Source of the DNA: Fulvivirga imtechensis AK7
GTDB taxonomy: Bacteria > Bacteroidota > Bacteroidia > Cytophagales > Cyclobacteriaceae
Direction: 5' to 3'
Assembly (NCBI RefSeq): GCF_000331535.1
Contig: NZ_AMZN01000044.1
Location: 1-64,000, forward strand
DNA: 64,000 nt
Positions within the stretch are counted from its first letter, which is position 1; each line of letters begins with the position of its first letter. The position numbers were made by a program, and so were the translations under genes. Shown piece after piece: positions 8,673-17,043 of the stretch. The notes below the pieces were generated by a model. The model did not search any database, was not told the origin of the DNA, and saw only the letters and a list, made by a program, of their open reading frames with translations.

Positions 8673-9050
8673 CTACCTAATCATCGGTAAATACTTCTCT
8701 CTATTGTCGTAAATAACAAAAAGATTTAATGCAAACATCACGATGACCAATGGCAGTCCTGATGGCGCAGCTACGGCATGTGTCAGCAAAATACCGATCA
8801 TAATTGGTAAAAGGATTATAGCTCCGAGAGGCCTTAATTTTGGAATAATAAACAATATGCCTCCGGCAAGCTCTGCAATTGCCACTAAAGGGAACAGCCA
8901 GCCTATTTCCATCATTGCTGCGCCCATTTTCATCATTTCTTCCGGTAAGTCATCCGGTACAGGCATATAATTGAAAAATTTATTGAGGCCGGCATTGATA
9001 AACATCAATCCCATCAGCAGGCACAGAACAAATAGAATTTTCTTTTTCAT
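8673..9050 (-). CDS. DoxX family membrane protein
   Basis: A 125-residue inner membrane protein with four predicted transmembrane helices (ILFVLCLLMGLMFINAGLNK, PLVAIAELAGGILFIIPKL, LGAIILLPIMIGILLTHAV, LPLVIVMFALNLFVIYD). The FINAGLNKFF near the N-terminus and the AELAGGILF helix are typical of DoxX/DoxD-like proteins. Function is unknown for this subgroup; related proteins are linked to thiosulfate or redox metabolism. It is the last gene of a three-gene minus-strand operon with two NTF2-like proteins upstream, 23 bp after the first, and is followed by a hairpin. Confidence 0.85.
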   Translation of the reverse strand: MKKKILFVLCLLMGLMFINAGLNKFFNYMPVPDDLPEEMMKMGAAMMEIGWLFPLVAIAELAGGILFIIPKLRPLGAIILLPIMIGILLTHAVAAPSGLPLVIVMFALNLFVIYDNREKYLPMIR

Positions 9051-9073
9051 TTTCAGTCAGTTGTATTAAATAG

Positions 9074-9433
9074 TTAAACTTCAGTTTTTGCTTGTTCAAA
9101 AACCATATAGCTTTTTATTTCCTTTATTTTGCCATTTTCCAGTTCGTAAATATCGCAGAAGAAGCTGTTTTTCTCTTCTCCATTGGCATGTCTGGAGGTC
9201 ACTTTTCCGGTTCCGACCACCTTGTTGCCCTCTTCCACAAACTCTCCCATTTCACTCGAGATCATTTCCGGTACATCCTTAAAAAATTTTCTGACTGCAT
9301 CCTTCCCCGGCGCCAGGTCAAAGAAGCCTGGCCAGCCCATTTTTACATCCTCAGTCAAATATGACAGAGCTTTTTCAATATCTGTATCCAAAAAAGCCTT
9401 AATTACCTGTTTTACGATTTCTTTGTTTTGCAT
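9074..9433 (-). CDS. cytoplasmic SnoaL-like (NTF2 superfamily) protein
   Basis: A 119-residue protein with no signal peptide that fits one NTF2-like domain: helix NKEIVKQVIKAFLDTDIEKAL, SYLTEDVKMGWPGF, GKDAVRKFFKDV and C-terminal strands KVVGTGKVTSRHANGEEKNS and ELENGKIKEIKSYMVFEQ. This layout is that of ketosteroid-isomerase-like SnoaL proteins. Many are annotated from fold alone, and the reaction cannot be deduced. It lies between a lipoprotein NTF2-like gene (30 bp upstream) and the DoxX gene, so it is operonic. Confidence 0.82.
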   Translation of the reverse strand: MQNKEIVKQVIKAFLDTDIEKALSYLTEDVKMGWPGFFDLAPGKDAVRKFFKDVPEMISSEMGEFVEEGNKVVGTGKVTSRHANGEEKNSFFCDIYELENGKIKEIKSYMVFEQAKTEV

Positions 9434-9463
9434 AGTTCAATTATTTAGAAGTTCATTATTAGT

Positions 9464-9955
9464 TCAATTATTAAGTTCCTGGATTTGGGTATTTTGATCA
9501 TGCATCAATTGCCAGCCCTCAGGAAAATTTTTGAATATTAAAATGAGGTATTCGTTGTCCTGAAATGTTATGTTACCTGTGGTGTCCTTCTGTGTAAACT
9601 GATATTGGACCAGCGCATAACCGAGAGAGTCGCTATTTTCAGTTATTAATATCTTGCCTTTCCATTCCCAGTTTTTTTGAGCAAACCACTTTTTGTGAAA
9701 ATCCATAAACACACCCTTCGTGTCCAGTTTTGTGCCATCGGGGCCTATCATGGTTACCTGCTCTGCGACAGTCGGTTCAAGTTTTGTCAGGTTGCGAGTA
9801 GTAATGGCATCCAGATGAATGTCGACTGTGCTTCTGAAGGTTTGTTTGATGTTACCTGTTCGCTCTCTTTCGCCACATGCTCCCATAAGGATCGCAGCGA
9901 ACATCATCCATATGCTCGGAAGAGAGATTTGTGCAGCGGAGGGAAATGTTCTCAT
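9464..9955 (-). CDS. NTF2-like lipoprotein
   Basis: I choose the ATG at 9955 (MRTFPSAAQISLPSIWMMFA) since it gives a short signal sequence and a lipobox ILMGAC, with the lipidated cysteine followed by GERERTG. An upstream ATG at 9976 would add only seven residues. The mature part is an NTF2-like domain: TVDIHLDAITTRNLTKLEP, VTMIGPDGTKLDTKGVFMDF and strands GYALVQYQFTQKD and QDNEYLILIFKNFPEGWQLM. It is the first gene of the three-gene operon with the SnoaL-like and DoxX genes. Function unknown; probably envelope ligand binding. Confidence 0.75.
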   Translation of the reverse strand: MRTFPSAAQISLPSIWMMFAAILMGACGERERTGNIKQTFRSTVDIHLDAITTRNLTKLEPTVAEQVTMIGPDGTKLDTKGVFMDFHKKWFAQKNWEWKGKILITENSDSLGYALVQYQFTQKDTTGNITFQDNEYLILIFKNFPEGWQLMHDQNTQIQELNN

Positions 9956-9976
9956 TACTATTAAGTTTAAATCCAA

Positions 9977-10523
9977 AAATTCTAAAAAACGGAGATCAGA
10001 AATAGTACGATCCCGACATCAGGGTTGATAAATCACACCTGTATTCTCCTGGGCTATTTGTTTTTTACAAATATCGATGGAATTATTCAAGAATAGCGGG
10101 TGAGATAACGGCTCTTTAAGGGGTTGATTGCGACAGTAGTTGGGCGTATAGTATAGTAACTGGCGCTGAGGGGAAAACAGATCAAACGAATGGCTAAAGT
10201 TTTCATGTACGCAATTCAGGTGGAGATCTGCTGGTGGTGCGGTCGAACTTAAAATTCATTGGATGAGACTTTCAGGACGAAGACACTCATCCGATGATGC
10301 CGTGTCTTCATGTAACTTCTATCAATTGCCGGCTTGACAGTGGCTATAACGCCCCTGGTCTCACATCTCATATCTCACATCTCACATCTAATCTTCACCC
10401 ACCTCTGTTTCTCCTCCCAGGAGGAGATTGGTGCACGTGTTGTGAACAAAAATCCCCTTTTTTTTTAGGATGCCGATTTGCCGGGTTTGAAGTGGCGATA
10501 ACCCTGGTCTCACATCTCACAAC
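9977..10523. other. gene-free region with duplicated unit and heptamer repeats
   Basis: About 550 bp with no credible gene. It holds two copies of a roughly 50-bp unit (10326-10375 and 10478-10531, described separately) and a perfect 8-bp hairpin TCTCCTCC/GGAGGAGA (10410-10427) with a 2-base loop. The left half, next to the NTF2 lipoprotein operon, must contain that operon's promoter. An 80-codon frame at 10294 is repeat-derived and was not accepted. Confidence 0.6.
10326..10387. repeat. duplicated unit 1 with four heptamers
   Basis: Contains TTGCCGGCTTGACAGTGGC and then CTGGTCTCACATCTCATATC. Its tail is four tandem 7-bp units, CTCACAT/CTCATAT/CTCACAT/CTCACAT (10360-10387). A diverged second copy lies 150 bp away at 10478-10531. 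Confidence 0.75.
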
Positions 10524-10531
10524 TCATATCT
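10478..10531. repeat. duplicated unit 2 with three heptamers, running into the 3' end of a gene
   Basis: Copy of the unit at 10326: TTGCCGGGTTTGAAGTGGC, then CCTGGTCTCACATC, followed by heptamers CTCACAT, CTCACAA, CTCATAT (10509-10529). The heptamers overlap the stop codon (10524-10526, minus strand) of the TPR/HTH regulator gene, so the repeat reaches into the gene end. Confidence 0.75.
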
Positions 10532-12236
10532 CCTGAATGAACGACACGAGGTTCTCACTGGGATCTATGTCAAGCTTCTTCCGAAGTCTTTGCCTGGACT
10601 TGTCTACTGCACTGATAGACACATTAGATATTCTCGATACCTCTTTGGTGCTGAAGTTGAGCTTTAGGTAGGCGCATAACTTTTGTTCGTTAGGCGTGAT
10701 GTTAGGGCATTTCTCTTTCAGCCTGTTAAAGAACCCCTGATGCACTTTTTCAAAATGTACTTTGAAATTTTCCCATTCTTTATCAAACTTAAGGTTATTG
10801 TCTATGGCTTTGATGGCCTCTGCATTATATGAGCCGTTGCCGTTGGAGATCTTTTCTTTAATGAGCTTTAATGTATTGTTTTTTACCAGCACGTTCATGC
10901 TCAGGCCGGAGAGTTCTTGCTCTTTCATTTCCAATTCGTATTGTTTTCGAAGTTTTTCTGCCTCTGCCTGTGCCAGGTGGCGCTTATGCAGCCGGGCGCG
11001 AAGGTACAAAATGCAGGCCAGCGTCAGGATGCCGATAACGCACAGTAGCGCCATCAGGTTGGATTTTTTCGTCTGAGCCATCTTCGCCTTTACTTCAGCC
11101 TTGAGTCTGGCTAGCGTCATCTCCTTTTTCTCCGTTTCGTATTGCCGCTTCATCTCATGGATATTCTGCAACTTTTCTTTGTTGAGCAGGCTATCCTCCA
11201 GTTTGTAAAACATCTTATAATTCAAGAGGGCTTCATAGCTCTTTCCAAGTTTATCGTACGCCTCAGCTTGTATCTGGTATACATCCCTCAGCAGCTTGAG
11301 GGCTGGCAGGGAGTCAAGGCCTGACATGGCTTTTTGAGTAAGCTCTATCGACTGCGCGTACTCTTCTTTGTCAAGCAAAACTCTGGCAATATTTACCGTT
11401 ACCATGATCTTGTAATGAAAATTCTGCACTGTATCTGCAAAAGTCAGCGCTTTCTTAAGAAAGAACAGTGCGCTGTCATAGTGCCGTTGTTCGCGCAGGA
11501 AGCAGCCCAAGCCGCTGTAGGTGTTTGCAAGCCCTTTTAGATTGCCGGTCTCTTTTTGTAAGGAAATGGTTTTTGCAAATGCTGTCCGTGCAGCTTCTCG
11601 ATTTTTCTGCTCCTGGTAGATGAGTGCAATATTCATCATTACATCACCCTCCTTAAGCCGGTTGGCAGTTTCCTTGTGCAGGTCAACGGCTTTTTGGGAG
11701 TAGGCAAGAGCTGCATTGAGGTCGCCCGTAGACAGGTAGCATGCACCGAGATTTTGATAAGTAGCAGCAAGTTGCTTTTTCGAAGCGCCATATCTTTCTT
11801 TGATACGCAGCGCCTGCAGGAAATATTTTATAGCCTCATCCCAGGAACCCATGGCAAAGTAAGCGCCTGCGAGGTTATTCAGTACACTGCTTATTTTAAG
11901 GCTGTCTCCATCATTCGCTAGCATAACCAGGGACCTTTTGCTGTATTCAATAGATTTTGAGAAAGCACCCTGGTCGGAATAAAGCAGGCCCAGTATCCAA
12001 TAAGAACGCATTTTGCCATTTTCATAGCCTGCCGATTCGCTTTCGCTTAACGCCATGTGTGTATAATGAAGCGCGGAGTCAGCAGCTTGGATATGCAGAC
12101 GCGCCAGATCATGAAGTATCAGCACTTTACTGGTGTCATCCGCAATTTTTAGAGCAGCCAACAAACTGTCTTTTTCATTCTGGCTAAAGGCATGAACAGA
12201 CACTATAAACAACAAGCATGCAATACATGGCCTCAT
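10524..12236 (-). CDS. TPR-repeat membrane regulator with C-terminal LuxR-like HTH
   Basis: A 570-residue protein: signal peptide (MRPCIACLLFIVSVHAFSQ), about seven tetratricopeptide repeats over residues 35-360 (for example SSVLNNLAGAYFAMGSWDEA and ATYQNLGACYLSTGDLNAAL), one transmembrane helix near 398-418 (LMALLCVIGILTLACILYL), a charged coiled coil and a C-terminal helix-turn-helix (ITPNEQKLCAYLKLNFSTKE, then SRISNVSISAVDKSRQRLRK). This one-protein architecture of periplasmic TPRs and cytoplasmic DNA-binding domain is characteristic of Bacteroidota. It probably signals through the membrane. Targets are unknown. It is divergent from the M23-like lipoprotein gene 284 bp away. Confidence 0.85.
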   Translation of the reverse strand: MRPCIACLLFIVSVHAFSQNEKDSLLAALKIADDTSKVLILHDLARLHIQAADSALHYTHMALSESESAGYENGKMRSYWILGLLYSDQGAFSKSIEYSKRSLVMLANDGDSLKISSVLNNLAGAYFAMGSWDEAIKYFLQALRIKERYGASKKQLAATYQNLGACYLSTGDLNAALAYSQKAVDLHKETANRLKEGDVMMNIALIYQEQKNREAARTAFAKTISLQKETGNLKGLANTYSGLGCFLREQRHYDSALFFLKKALTFADTVQNFHYKIMVTVNIARVLLDKEEYAQSIELTQKAMSGLDSLPALKLLRDVYQIQAEAYDKLGKSYEALLNYKMFYKLEDSLLNKEKLQNIHEMKRQYETEKKEMTLARLKAEVKAKMAQTKKSNLMALLCVIGILTLACILYLRARLHKRHLAQAEAEKLRKQYELEMKEQELSGLSMNVLVKNNTLKLIKEKISNGNGSYNAEAIKAIDNNLKFDKEWENFKVHFEKVHQGFFNRLKEKCPNITPNEQKLCAYLKLNFSTKEVSRISNVSISAVDKSRQRLRKKLDIDPSENLVSFIQEI

Positions 12237-12501
12237 TTTACAGATGGGAATAGGTTAATTTCGGTATTTCAATAACGTAATTAATCATTTTTCGGACCTT
12301 ACTTTCCAATGATGTACCTATCATAAGACAGAAAAACTTCAAATAATGCCCCTCAGTAGTCTATGGGAGCCCGTTTTTTGCATTTAAGCAAGATCCTGAA
12401 AAGTTGTACTAGTAATGTCTTAGTGTTTTTTTTTAAAATAAGGAGGGATATGTATTGTTTAGCCGCAGGTTATTACTACAACTTTTAAAACCAATTTTCA
12501 A

Positions 12502-12514
12502 TTTTAAAACCAAC
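12502..12514 (+). promoter_or_regulatory. TTTTAAAACCAAC leader motif
   Basis: The 13-mer TTTTAAAACCAAC lies 6 bases before the ATG at 12521. The same or nearly the same word lies directly upstream of the starts at 26650, 31167 and 47108. No Shine-Dalgarno site is seen here, so the word may mark the 5' UTR. Confidence 0.45.
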
Positions 12515-12520
12515 ATTGTT

Positions 12521-13828
12521 ATGAAAAATCTATCTCAAGGAGCGTTTGCTGCCGTGTTAGTGTCGCTACTCCTGTTAGCAGCGTGCAACGATAACGAAAA
12601 TGATACCGATCTGAGCAAAGATCAGCCGGGAGATTATCTGGATGGCGGTACTTCGGTACAGCGAAACAATAATCTTAATGGCGATAATAAGCCACCGGCA
12701 GCTTTTAGGGAGGACCTCATTATTGAAAGGGTGGAAAGCGACTTTTTCAAAGAAGCAGGTCAATCAGCAAGAACGGACAATCCTTATGGCCTGGCGGTGT
12801 CAGTGAACAGTCCATACAATGGAAAGACAGAAACCACCAGCTACTGGGGACCGCCCACGCATGGCATCTATTGGGGAGGAGACTGGTCCGGTGATTTTTG
12901 GCTTGACAATGGCAATACCTCTGCTGATTTTGGAAATTTTATTTCCTGTTATAAAGATGTTTACCTGGACGTAAATGCCATTCAATATCCGGGAGGAACT
13001 GCGCCTCAGGCAGTAAAAGCCAGGCTCCTGAGCAATGGGTATGCCTGTGCAAATCAGAACTATAATAGCGGAGGATATACACAGCAATGGGAAATTATTG
13101 GCGTACACAATGGAGTAGAATACCAGTTGGGCTGGATACTGTATGCACATCTTGCCAGCAACCTGGTTTATAGCCCCGGTACGGTCCTAAACCTAAGCGG
13201 ACCTGTAAAAATTGGAACTACTTTTTCTACTGGTAGCGCCAACGGCTGCTGGGGAAGCTGTCACCTGCATATCGAACTTTTTAATCACCGCAACTGGTCG
13301 TGCTACGATGTTAACCCACCGGCAACACAAGCCAGCAGGATCGGTATCCTGGGAGGATTGGGTTCAAGTGTAGTCAACTGTCCGGATATCGGTTCAGGCA
13401 CAATGACCAACTGGGCAAGAAATGCTATCAACTGTAACAGAAGCTCGGCTTATAGCAGTCAGTACGACTGCAATAAAGCATATGACGGAGGCTATAGCGG
13501 CACCTCCAAATGGGTAAGTGACGGTAACCATCCTACTTCTTGGATGACGCTGGATCTGGGTGCCCTGCGCGATATCAGAGAGTTCAAGATCTTCCATGCC
13601 GGTAGTGTAGGCGAGCCCGCCATATCTAATATAAAGGCTTATCAGGTTCAGTACAGCAACTCCTTCTATGGGCCATGGTATACTATTGTGAATGCTAATA
13701 ACAATGGACAGGCGAGTGTTACCACCCATGCTGTCAATCTCACAGCCCGGTATGTGAATATACTCATCACCGACCCGGGGGCAGATAACTATACAAGGAT
13801 TGTAGAATTTGAGGTGAATGGTAATTAG
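12521..13828 (+). CDS. lipoprotein with divergent M23-like peptidase domain and F5/8-type (discoidin) domain
   Basis: The start at 12521 gives a lipoprotein signal (AVLVSLLLLAAC, lipobox LLAAC) in a 435-residue product. Residues about 85-280 look like a diverged LytM/M23 domain: THGIYWGGDWSGDF at the first metal site, GWILYAHLASNLVYSPGTVL and the HxH motif CHLHIEL. The spacing between the first His and Asp is larger than the usual H-x3-D, so activity is uncertain. Residues about 310-435 form an F5/8 type C carbohydrate-binding domain (CNKAYDGGYSGTSKWVSDG, SWMTLDLGALRDIREFKIF, ARYVNILITDPG). It is likely cell-surface polysaccharide or peptidoglycan acting. Its stop codon lies inside repeat copy B. 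Confidence 0.75.
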   Translation: MKNLSQGAFAAVLVSLLLLAACNDNENDTDLSKDQPGDYLDGGTSVQRNNNLNGDNKPPAAFREDLIIERVESDFFKEAGQSARTDNPYGLAVSVNSPYNGKTETTSYWGPPTHGIYWGGDWSGDFWLDNGNTSADFGNFISCYKDVYLDVNAIQYPGGTAPQAVKARLLSNGYACANQNYNSGGYTQQWEIIGVHNGVEYQLGWILYAHLASNLVYSPGTVLNLSGPVKIGTTFSTGSANGCWGSCHLHIELFNHRNWSCYDVNPPATQASRIGILGGLGSSVVNCPDIGSGTMTNWARNAINCNRSSAYSSQYDCNKAYDGGYSGTSKWVSDGNHPTSWMTLDLGALRDIREFKIFHAGSVGEPAISNIKAYQVQYSNSFYGPWYTIVNANNNGQASVTTHAVNLTARYVNILITDPGADNYTRIVEFEVNGN

Positions 13829-13969
13829 TGTCTCTAAGAAAACTCCAAGTGGCCTTAAGAAAACGTTCCTGCCAAAGGGCGGAGTCCCGTACAGTAGTTA
13901 CAGTAGTCGGGAAGAGCATGTTTGGGACGAGCGTAACGCAGACATTGGCGTTTTTCTTAGAGACACTAA
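13825..13969 (+). repeat. palindromic interspersed repeat, copy B
   Basis: A 145-bp element with ends TTAGTGTCTCTAAGAAAAC and CTTAGAGACACTAA. It has the internal order AAGTGGCCTTAAGAAAACGTT, a GCCAAAGGGCGG mini-hairpin, then GCGTAACGCAGACATTGGCG. The TAG stop of the upstream lipoprotein gene (13826-13828) is formed by the TTAG that begins the element. Confidence 0.9.
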
Positions 13970-14058
13970 TTTAATTAACTTTAGGGCTGTATTGAGGACC
14001 TCTCGGTACAGCCTTATTTTTTCCTGCTTTAAAATTTTGCCAAGCTTAGGTTAATGTA

Positions 14059-14427
14059 TCAAGGCTTCTTTCTCTTGTCAATGAAATAGATTTGATAGCG
14101 TGTGAGTATCAGGTAAGCTTTGCCGCGCTTCAACAGTTCCTTTTGCCGCAATGCTTTGAGGAAAGTGGATTTAGGGTATGATCTGGCATGTTCCAGATTA
14201 CCTGCTTGATCATATGTTGTAAATACAATTTCAGGACAGGCAAACTCTGTTGTGACGGTTATCAGGTTATACAGGTGCCGGTCATCCTTTACTTCAATAA
14301 AATTGCATCCACGCAGTGCTGTGGCCTTTTTCAGATCAGTAGTATCAGAAAGCATTATTCCGGCATGCGATCGATCCGGGGCAGAAAGTGTGAAGAATAA
14401 AAGAGCAATTGACCAAATTTTTTTCAT
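14059..14427 (-). CDS. small secreted protein of unknown function
   Basis: The start at 14427 gives MKKIWSIALLFFTLSAPDRS, a signal peptide probably cleaved near SHAG; the frame extends upstream but without a better start. The 122-residue product has a mature part of about 100 residues with no known domain. It has one cysteine pair (GCNFIEVKDD and FACPEIVF) and a basic tail (LLKRGKAYLILTRYQIYFID then KRKKP). It is flanked by repeat copy B downstream and an AraC regulator on the same strand downstream of the window's next unit. Function unknown. Confidence 0.6.
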   Translation of the reverse strand: MKKIWSIALLFFTLSAPDRSHAGIMLSDTTDLKKATALRGCNFIEVKDDRHLYNLITVTTEFACPEIVFTTYDQAGNLEHARSYPKSTFLKALRQKELLKRGKAYLILTRYQIYFIDKRKKP

Positions 14428-14609
14428 GTTTTGCAGTATTTGTTGCTGCAAATATTGGTGGGTTTGATTAATGGTAAAACCCGAAACTTGCTCTGATAAT
14501 AAACGAGGTGGGATGGTGATATCCACAGAGCAAGCTGAGGAAAAAAGCAGAGACCACAGCTATATGTTGTAATACACCGGCTGCGGTGACGGTGCGTTAT
14601 TGAAAGCTA

Positions 14610-15599
14610 TCAGTACTCTATAGGCGCTTTACCTGTCCACCGCTTGAATGCACGGGAAAAGGCGCTGACTTCATTGTAGCCTAGCAAATGCGCAATCTCT
14701 TTAATTTGATACTTGTCCGATACCACATAATCTATTGCCAGAGATTTCCTGATCTCGTTGGTTATTTCCTGAAAGCTTTTCCCTTCCTGCTTTAGCTTTC
14801 GCTGCAGGGTACGTGGTGTTGTGTTGAAATTTGAGGCTACTTCATCAAGAGTGGGCATACCGAGATAGGGGTGAGCTTTTAAAAATTGATATATTCTCGC
14901 GCTCAGGCCTTCTGGGGTTTGGCTTTCAGTTTCCATGACCTGTTTTAATAGAAAAGCTTGCATTTCGTGATTGGCTGAGAGCAAAGGAAGGTCCCAGTAT
15001 TTGCGGTCAAAGGTCAGGCTGTAGTTTGGCGCTTGTTTGTAATTCGTGCATCTTAAAACACGTAGATACTCTTTGATCTCACTAACCGGATAGGGAAGCG
15101 TCACGCTAAGGGGGCATATTTTTTCCAAAACCAAACCATCCAGCTCGTGAACGGCAAATACCATGAGCATTTCGGCTATTTGGCGGGATAAAAATGCAGA
15201 AGATTCATCAGTGGTCTGTATAGTGATCAGGCTGATGGTAAATGAATCTTCGGCTACTTCCAACGCTGTTCGGACCACATCAGTAATGCCAGGAGTCAGA
15301 GAGACGGCAGTCTTAATACCTTCTCCTACGGTATCACTGCTTTTAATGATTTCACCAACTATTCCCAAAGCAGCCAGTTGCAACGATTCTCCGAAATGGA
15401 GTCCGAAATATGGATCATCGGTGAGGGTGCTTGCATGTTTCCACAGCCTGCCTATCTGTATGTCAGACACTGTAGTATCGGACGTTAGTAATGCCGGGTA
15501 GTCGATTTCTGCTAATTCGCAAAGCCGGTCAGCCGGTAGATCTCGCTGTACGGCATAGGCCAGCAGTCCGAGCGCCAGTTGTTTTTTTGGTTCTTGCAT
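14610..15599 (-). CDS. AraC family regulator (Arabinose_bd-like/OruR type)
   Basis: A 329-residue regulator. The N-terminal about 190 residues match the ligand-binding domain of the OruR/MmsR-like subgroup (LADRLCELAEID-like start, IGRLWKHASTLTDDPYFGLH, FGESLQLAALGIVGEIIKSS). The C-terminus has two AraC helix-turn-helices: MPTLDEVASNFNTTPRTLQR and IKEIAHLLGYNEVSAFSRAF ending with KRWTGKAPIEY. The ligand is unknown. It is divergent from the small membrane protein gene at 15740 with 140 bp between them, so that gene is the likely target (inference). Confidence 0.88.
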   Translation of the reverse strand: MQEPKKQLALGLLAYAVQRDLPADRLCELAEIDYPALLTSDTTVSDIQIGRLWKHASTLTDDPYFGLHFGESLQLAALGIVGEIIKSSDTVGEGIKTAVSLTPGITDVVRTALEVAEDSFTISLITIQTTDESSAFLSRQIAEMLMVFAVHELDGLVLEKICPLSVTLPYPVSEIKEYLRVLRCTNYKQAPNYSLTFDRKYWDLPLLSANHEMQAFLLKQVMETESQTPEGLSARIYQFLKAHPYLGMPTLDEVASNFNTTPRTLQRKLKQEGKSFQEITNEIRKSLAIDYVVSDKYQIKEIAHLLGYNEVSAFSRAFKRWTGKAPIEY

Positions 15600-15739
15600 C
15601 GGATAAATTTACGCATGTAGCTCCATTTTGTCACGGAATTAGAGAGGCATGGCGTGAAATGGTAAAACTATGACGCCAAATGATAACGACTGGCCATCAC
15701 TACAGCCATAATTTTGTATTAAATCAAACAAAAAGAAAA

Positions 15740-16129
15740 ATGAATATTTTAAATCGAATTTTACTTTTAAACAGTATGAGCTCGGGTGCTACAGGCTTGC
15801 TCATGGTTTTCTTTTCGACTCAATTGGCAGAATGGTTTGGGGTATCTGAATCTTCCGGTTTTGCCGGTGTGGGGATCTTCCTGGTAGCTTTTGCCATACT
15901 TGTGTTTGCGGAGGCTCGTTCTCATCCTCATCGAAAGGGTCGTCTTCGTCTGATAATCGTTATGGATATCATGTGGGTTATAGGAAGCATCATTATATTG
16001 CTATTTCAGCCGTTTAGCTTCACATCCATTGGCAATGTATTAACAGCCGGTGTAGCACTATGGGTGGCAGGTATGGCCTACTTCCAGTTCGCCGGGCTTA
16101 AGCAGTTGCAAAAGGAAGCAGGGGTGTGA
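15740..16129 (+). CDS. small four-helix integral membrane protein
   Basis: A 129-residue protein; I use the ATG at 15740 after an A-rich leader and not the frame's first start at 15680, which would add a hydrophilic 20-residue tail without support. Four hydrophobic helices are visible: MSSGATGLLMVFFSTQLAEW, FAGVGIFLVAFAILVFAEA, LIIVMDIMWVIGSIIILLFQ and VLTAGVALWVAGMAYFQFAG. No catalytic motifs. It resembles small DoxX/SPW-like membrane proteins of unknown role. It lies divergent to an AraC regulator that may control it. Confidence 0.75.
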   Translation: MNILNRILLLNSMSSGATGLLMVFFSTQLAEWFGVSESSGFAGVGIFLVAFAILVFAEARSHPHRKGRLRLIIVMDIMWVIGSIIILLFQPFSFTSIGNVLTAGVALWVAGMAYFQFAGLKQLQKEAGV

Positions 16130-16272
16130 AAATGCTAATCCTATTAAAATAATCTTAACCGAAAGATTTATCAGGTCCTAATATAGCATGTCGGAGCCAT
16201 ACAATTTTTTCAGTTTTTCATTGTGCATGTTTACATCTTTAACTAAGGTATAACAGCAAAACTCTTTCAAAA

Positions 16273-16953
16273 ATGAAGAACATAAAGGCGTGGAGCCCCT
16301 TGTTGCTAACGTTGGTGGTACATTGTTTTGTGTTTGCACAAGGCCCTGTCATTAAATACACCAATGCTGAAAACGTTGCCAAACATCCGGCATATTCACA
16401 TGCAGTAACTTTTCTGAATAGCGGTATAGCAAAAACATCAATAACAGGATCAGTGCTTATGCCAGACATTATATTGCCGGAAAAACTGAAGAATGAGGAT
16501 ATAATTTTACAGGAGTTGAGGATAGAGGATGCAGTGGAGTTTTACAATTGCTGTCGGCAACTCAAGGTTGTTTATCAATACCAGGAAGCCACTTACCGGC
16601 CTTTCGAATCTCCGTTGCAATTTGTATCCAGGATGATCCTCATCCATGAAAAGCTATGGACTATCAGTCTGGCAGAAGAACCGGAAGTGGTGATTGGTAC
16701 CTGTTCATTGCATGGCTATGATCTAAAGGCGTCAAGAATTGATATAGGAGGAGCTGTATTACCCGGTCATTGGGATCACTTGTATTCTGCCCTGGATTTG
16801 GCCCTGCAGTCGGTAAGGAAAAGCCAGGGCATCAAAATGGTAGTAGCAAAGACTACGGTTAAAAACCAAATAGCTATTGATATGGCCGAAAAGTTGGGTT
16901 TTCTGCTCATTTACTCAGGAAAGAGAGAGGCGATAGTGCGGTGGGTGATATAG
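16273..16953 (+). CDS. chimeric protein: truncated secreted RidA-like N-terminus fused to GNAT acetyltransferase
   Basis: A 226-residue protein. Residues 1-22 are a signal peptide (LLLTLVVHCFVFAQ). Residues 25-60 (VIKYTNAENVAKHPAYSHAV, then SGIAKTSITGS) match the start of exported RidA-family proteins but stop before that fold is complete. From residue 64 (MPDIILPEKLKNEDIILQEL) the protein is a GNAT acyltransferase to the end, with the acetyl-CoA-site segment VVAKTTVKNQIAIDMAEKLG. An internal ATG at 16459 would start the GNAT cleanly. A signal peptide on a GNAT makes little sense because acetyl-CoA is cytoplasmic, so the real start may be 16459 and the upstream piece a gene remnant fused in frame. 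Confidence 0.6.
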   Translation: MKNIKAWSPLLLTLVVHCFVFAQGPVIKYTNAENVAKHPAYSHAVTFLNSGIAKTSITGSVLMPDIILPEKLKNEDIILQELRIEDAVEFYNCCRQLKVVYQYQEATYRPFESPLQFVSRMILIHEKLWTISLAEEPEVVIGTCSLHGYDLKASRIDIGGAVLPGHWDHLYSALDLALQSVRKSQGIKMVVAKTTVKNQIAIDMAEKLGFLLIYSGKREAIVRWVI

Positions 16954-17043
16954 TGAGAAGGATTAAGAATATGAAGTATTCCAGGCAATAACAAAAAACA
17001 TCATCACTTCGTAAAAACAAAAGACCAACCACAACATGCAAAC

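Noticed and set aside
10294-10536. An 80-residue open frame on the + strand
   Set aside because: It runs through the duplicated unit and heptamer repeats, has repeat-derived residues (HISHLTS-like) and no start signal or homologue I recognise.
13818-14054. A 78-residue open frame on the + strand
   Set aside because: It lies inside repeat copy B and its flank; same reading occurs in other copies only in part. No evidence of coding.
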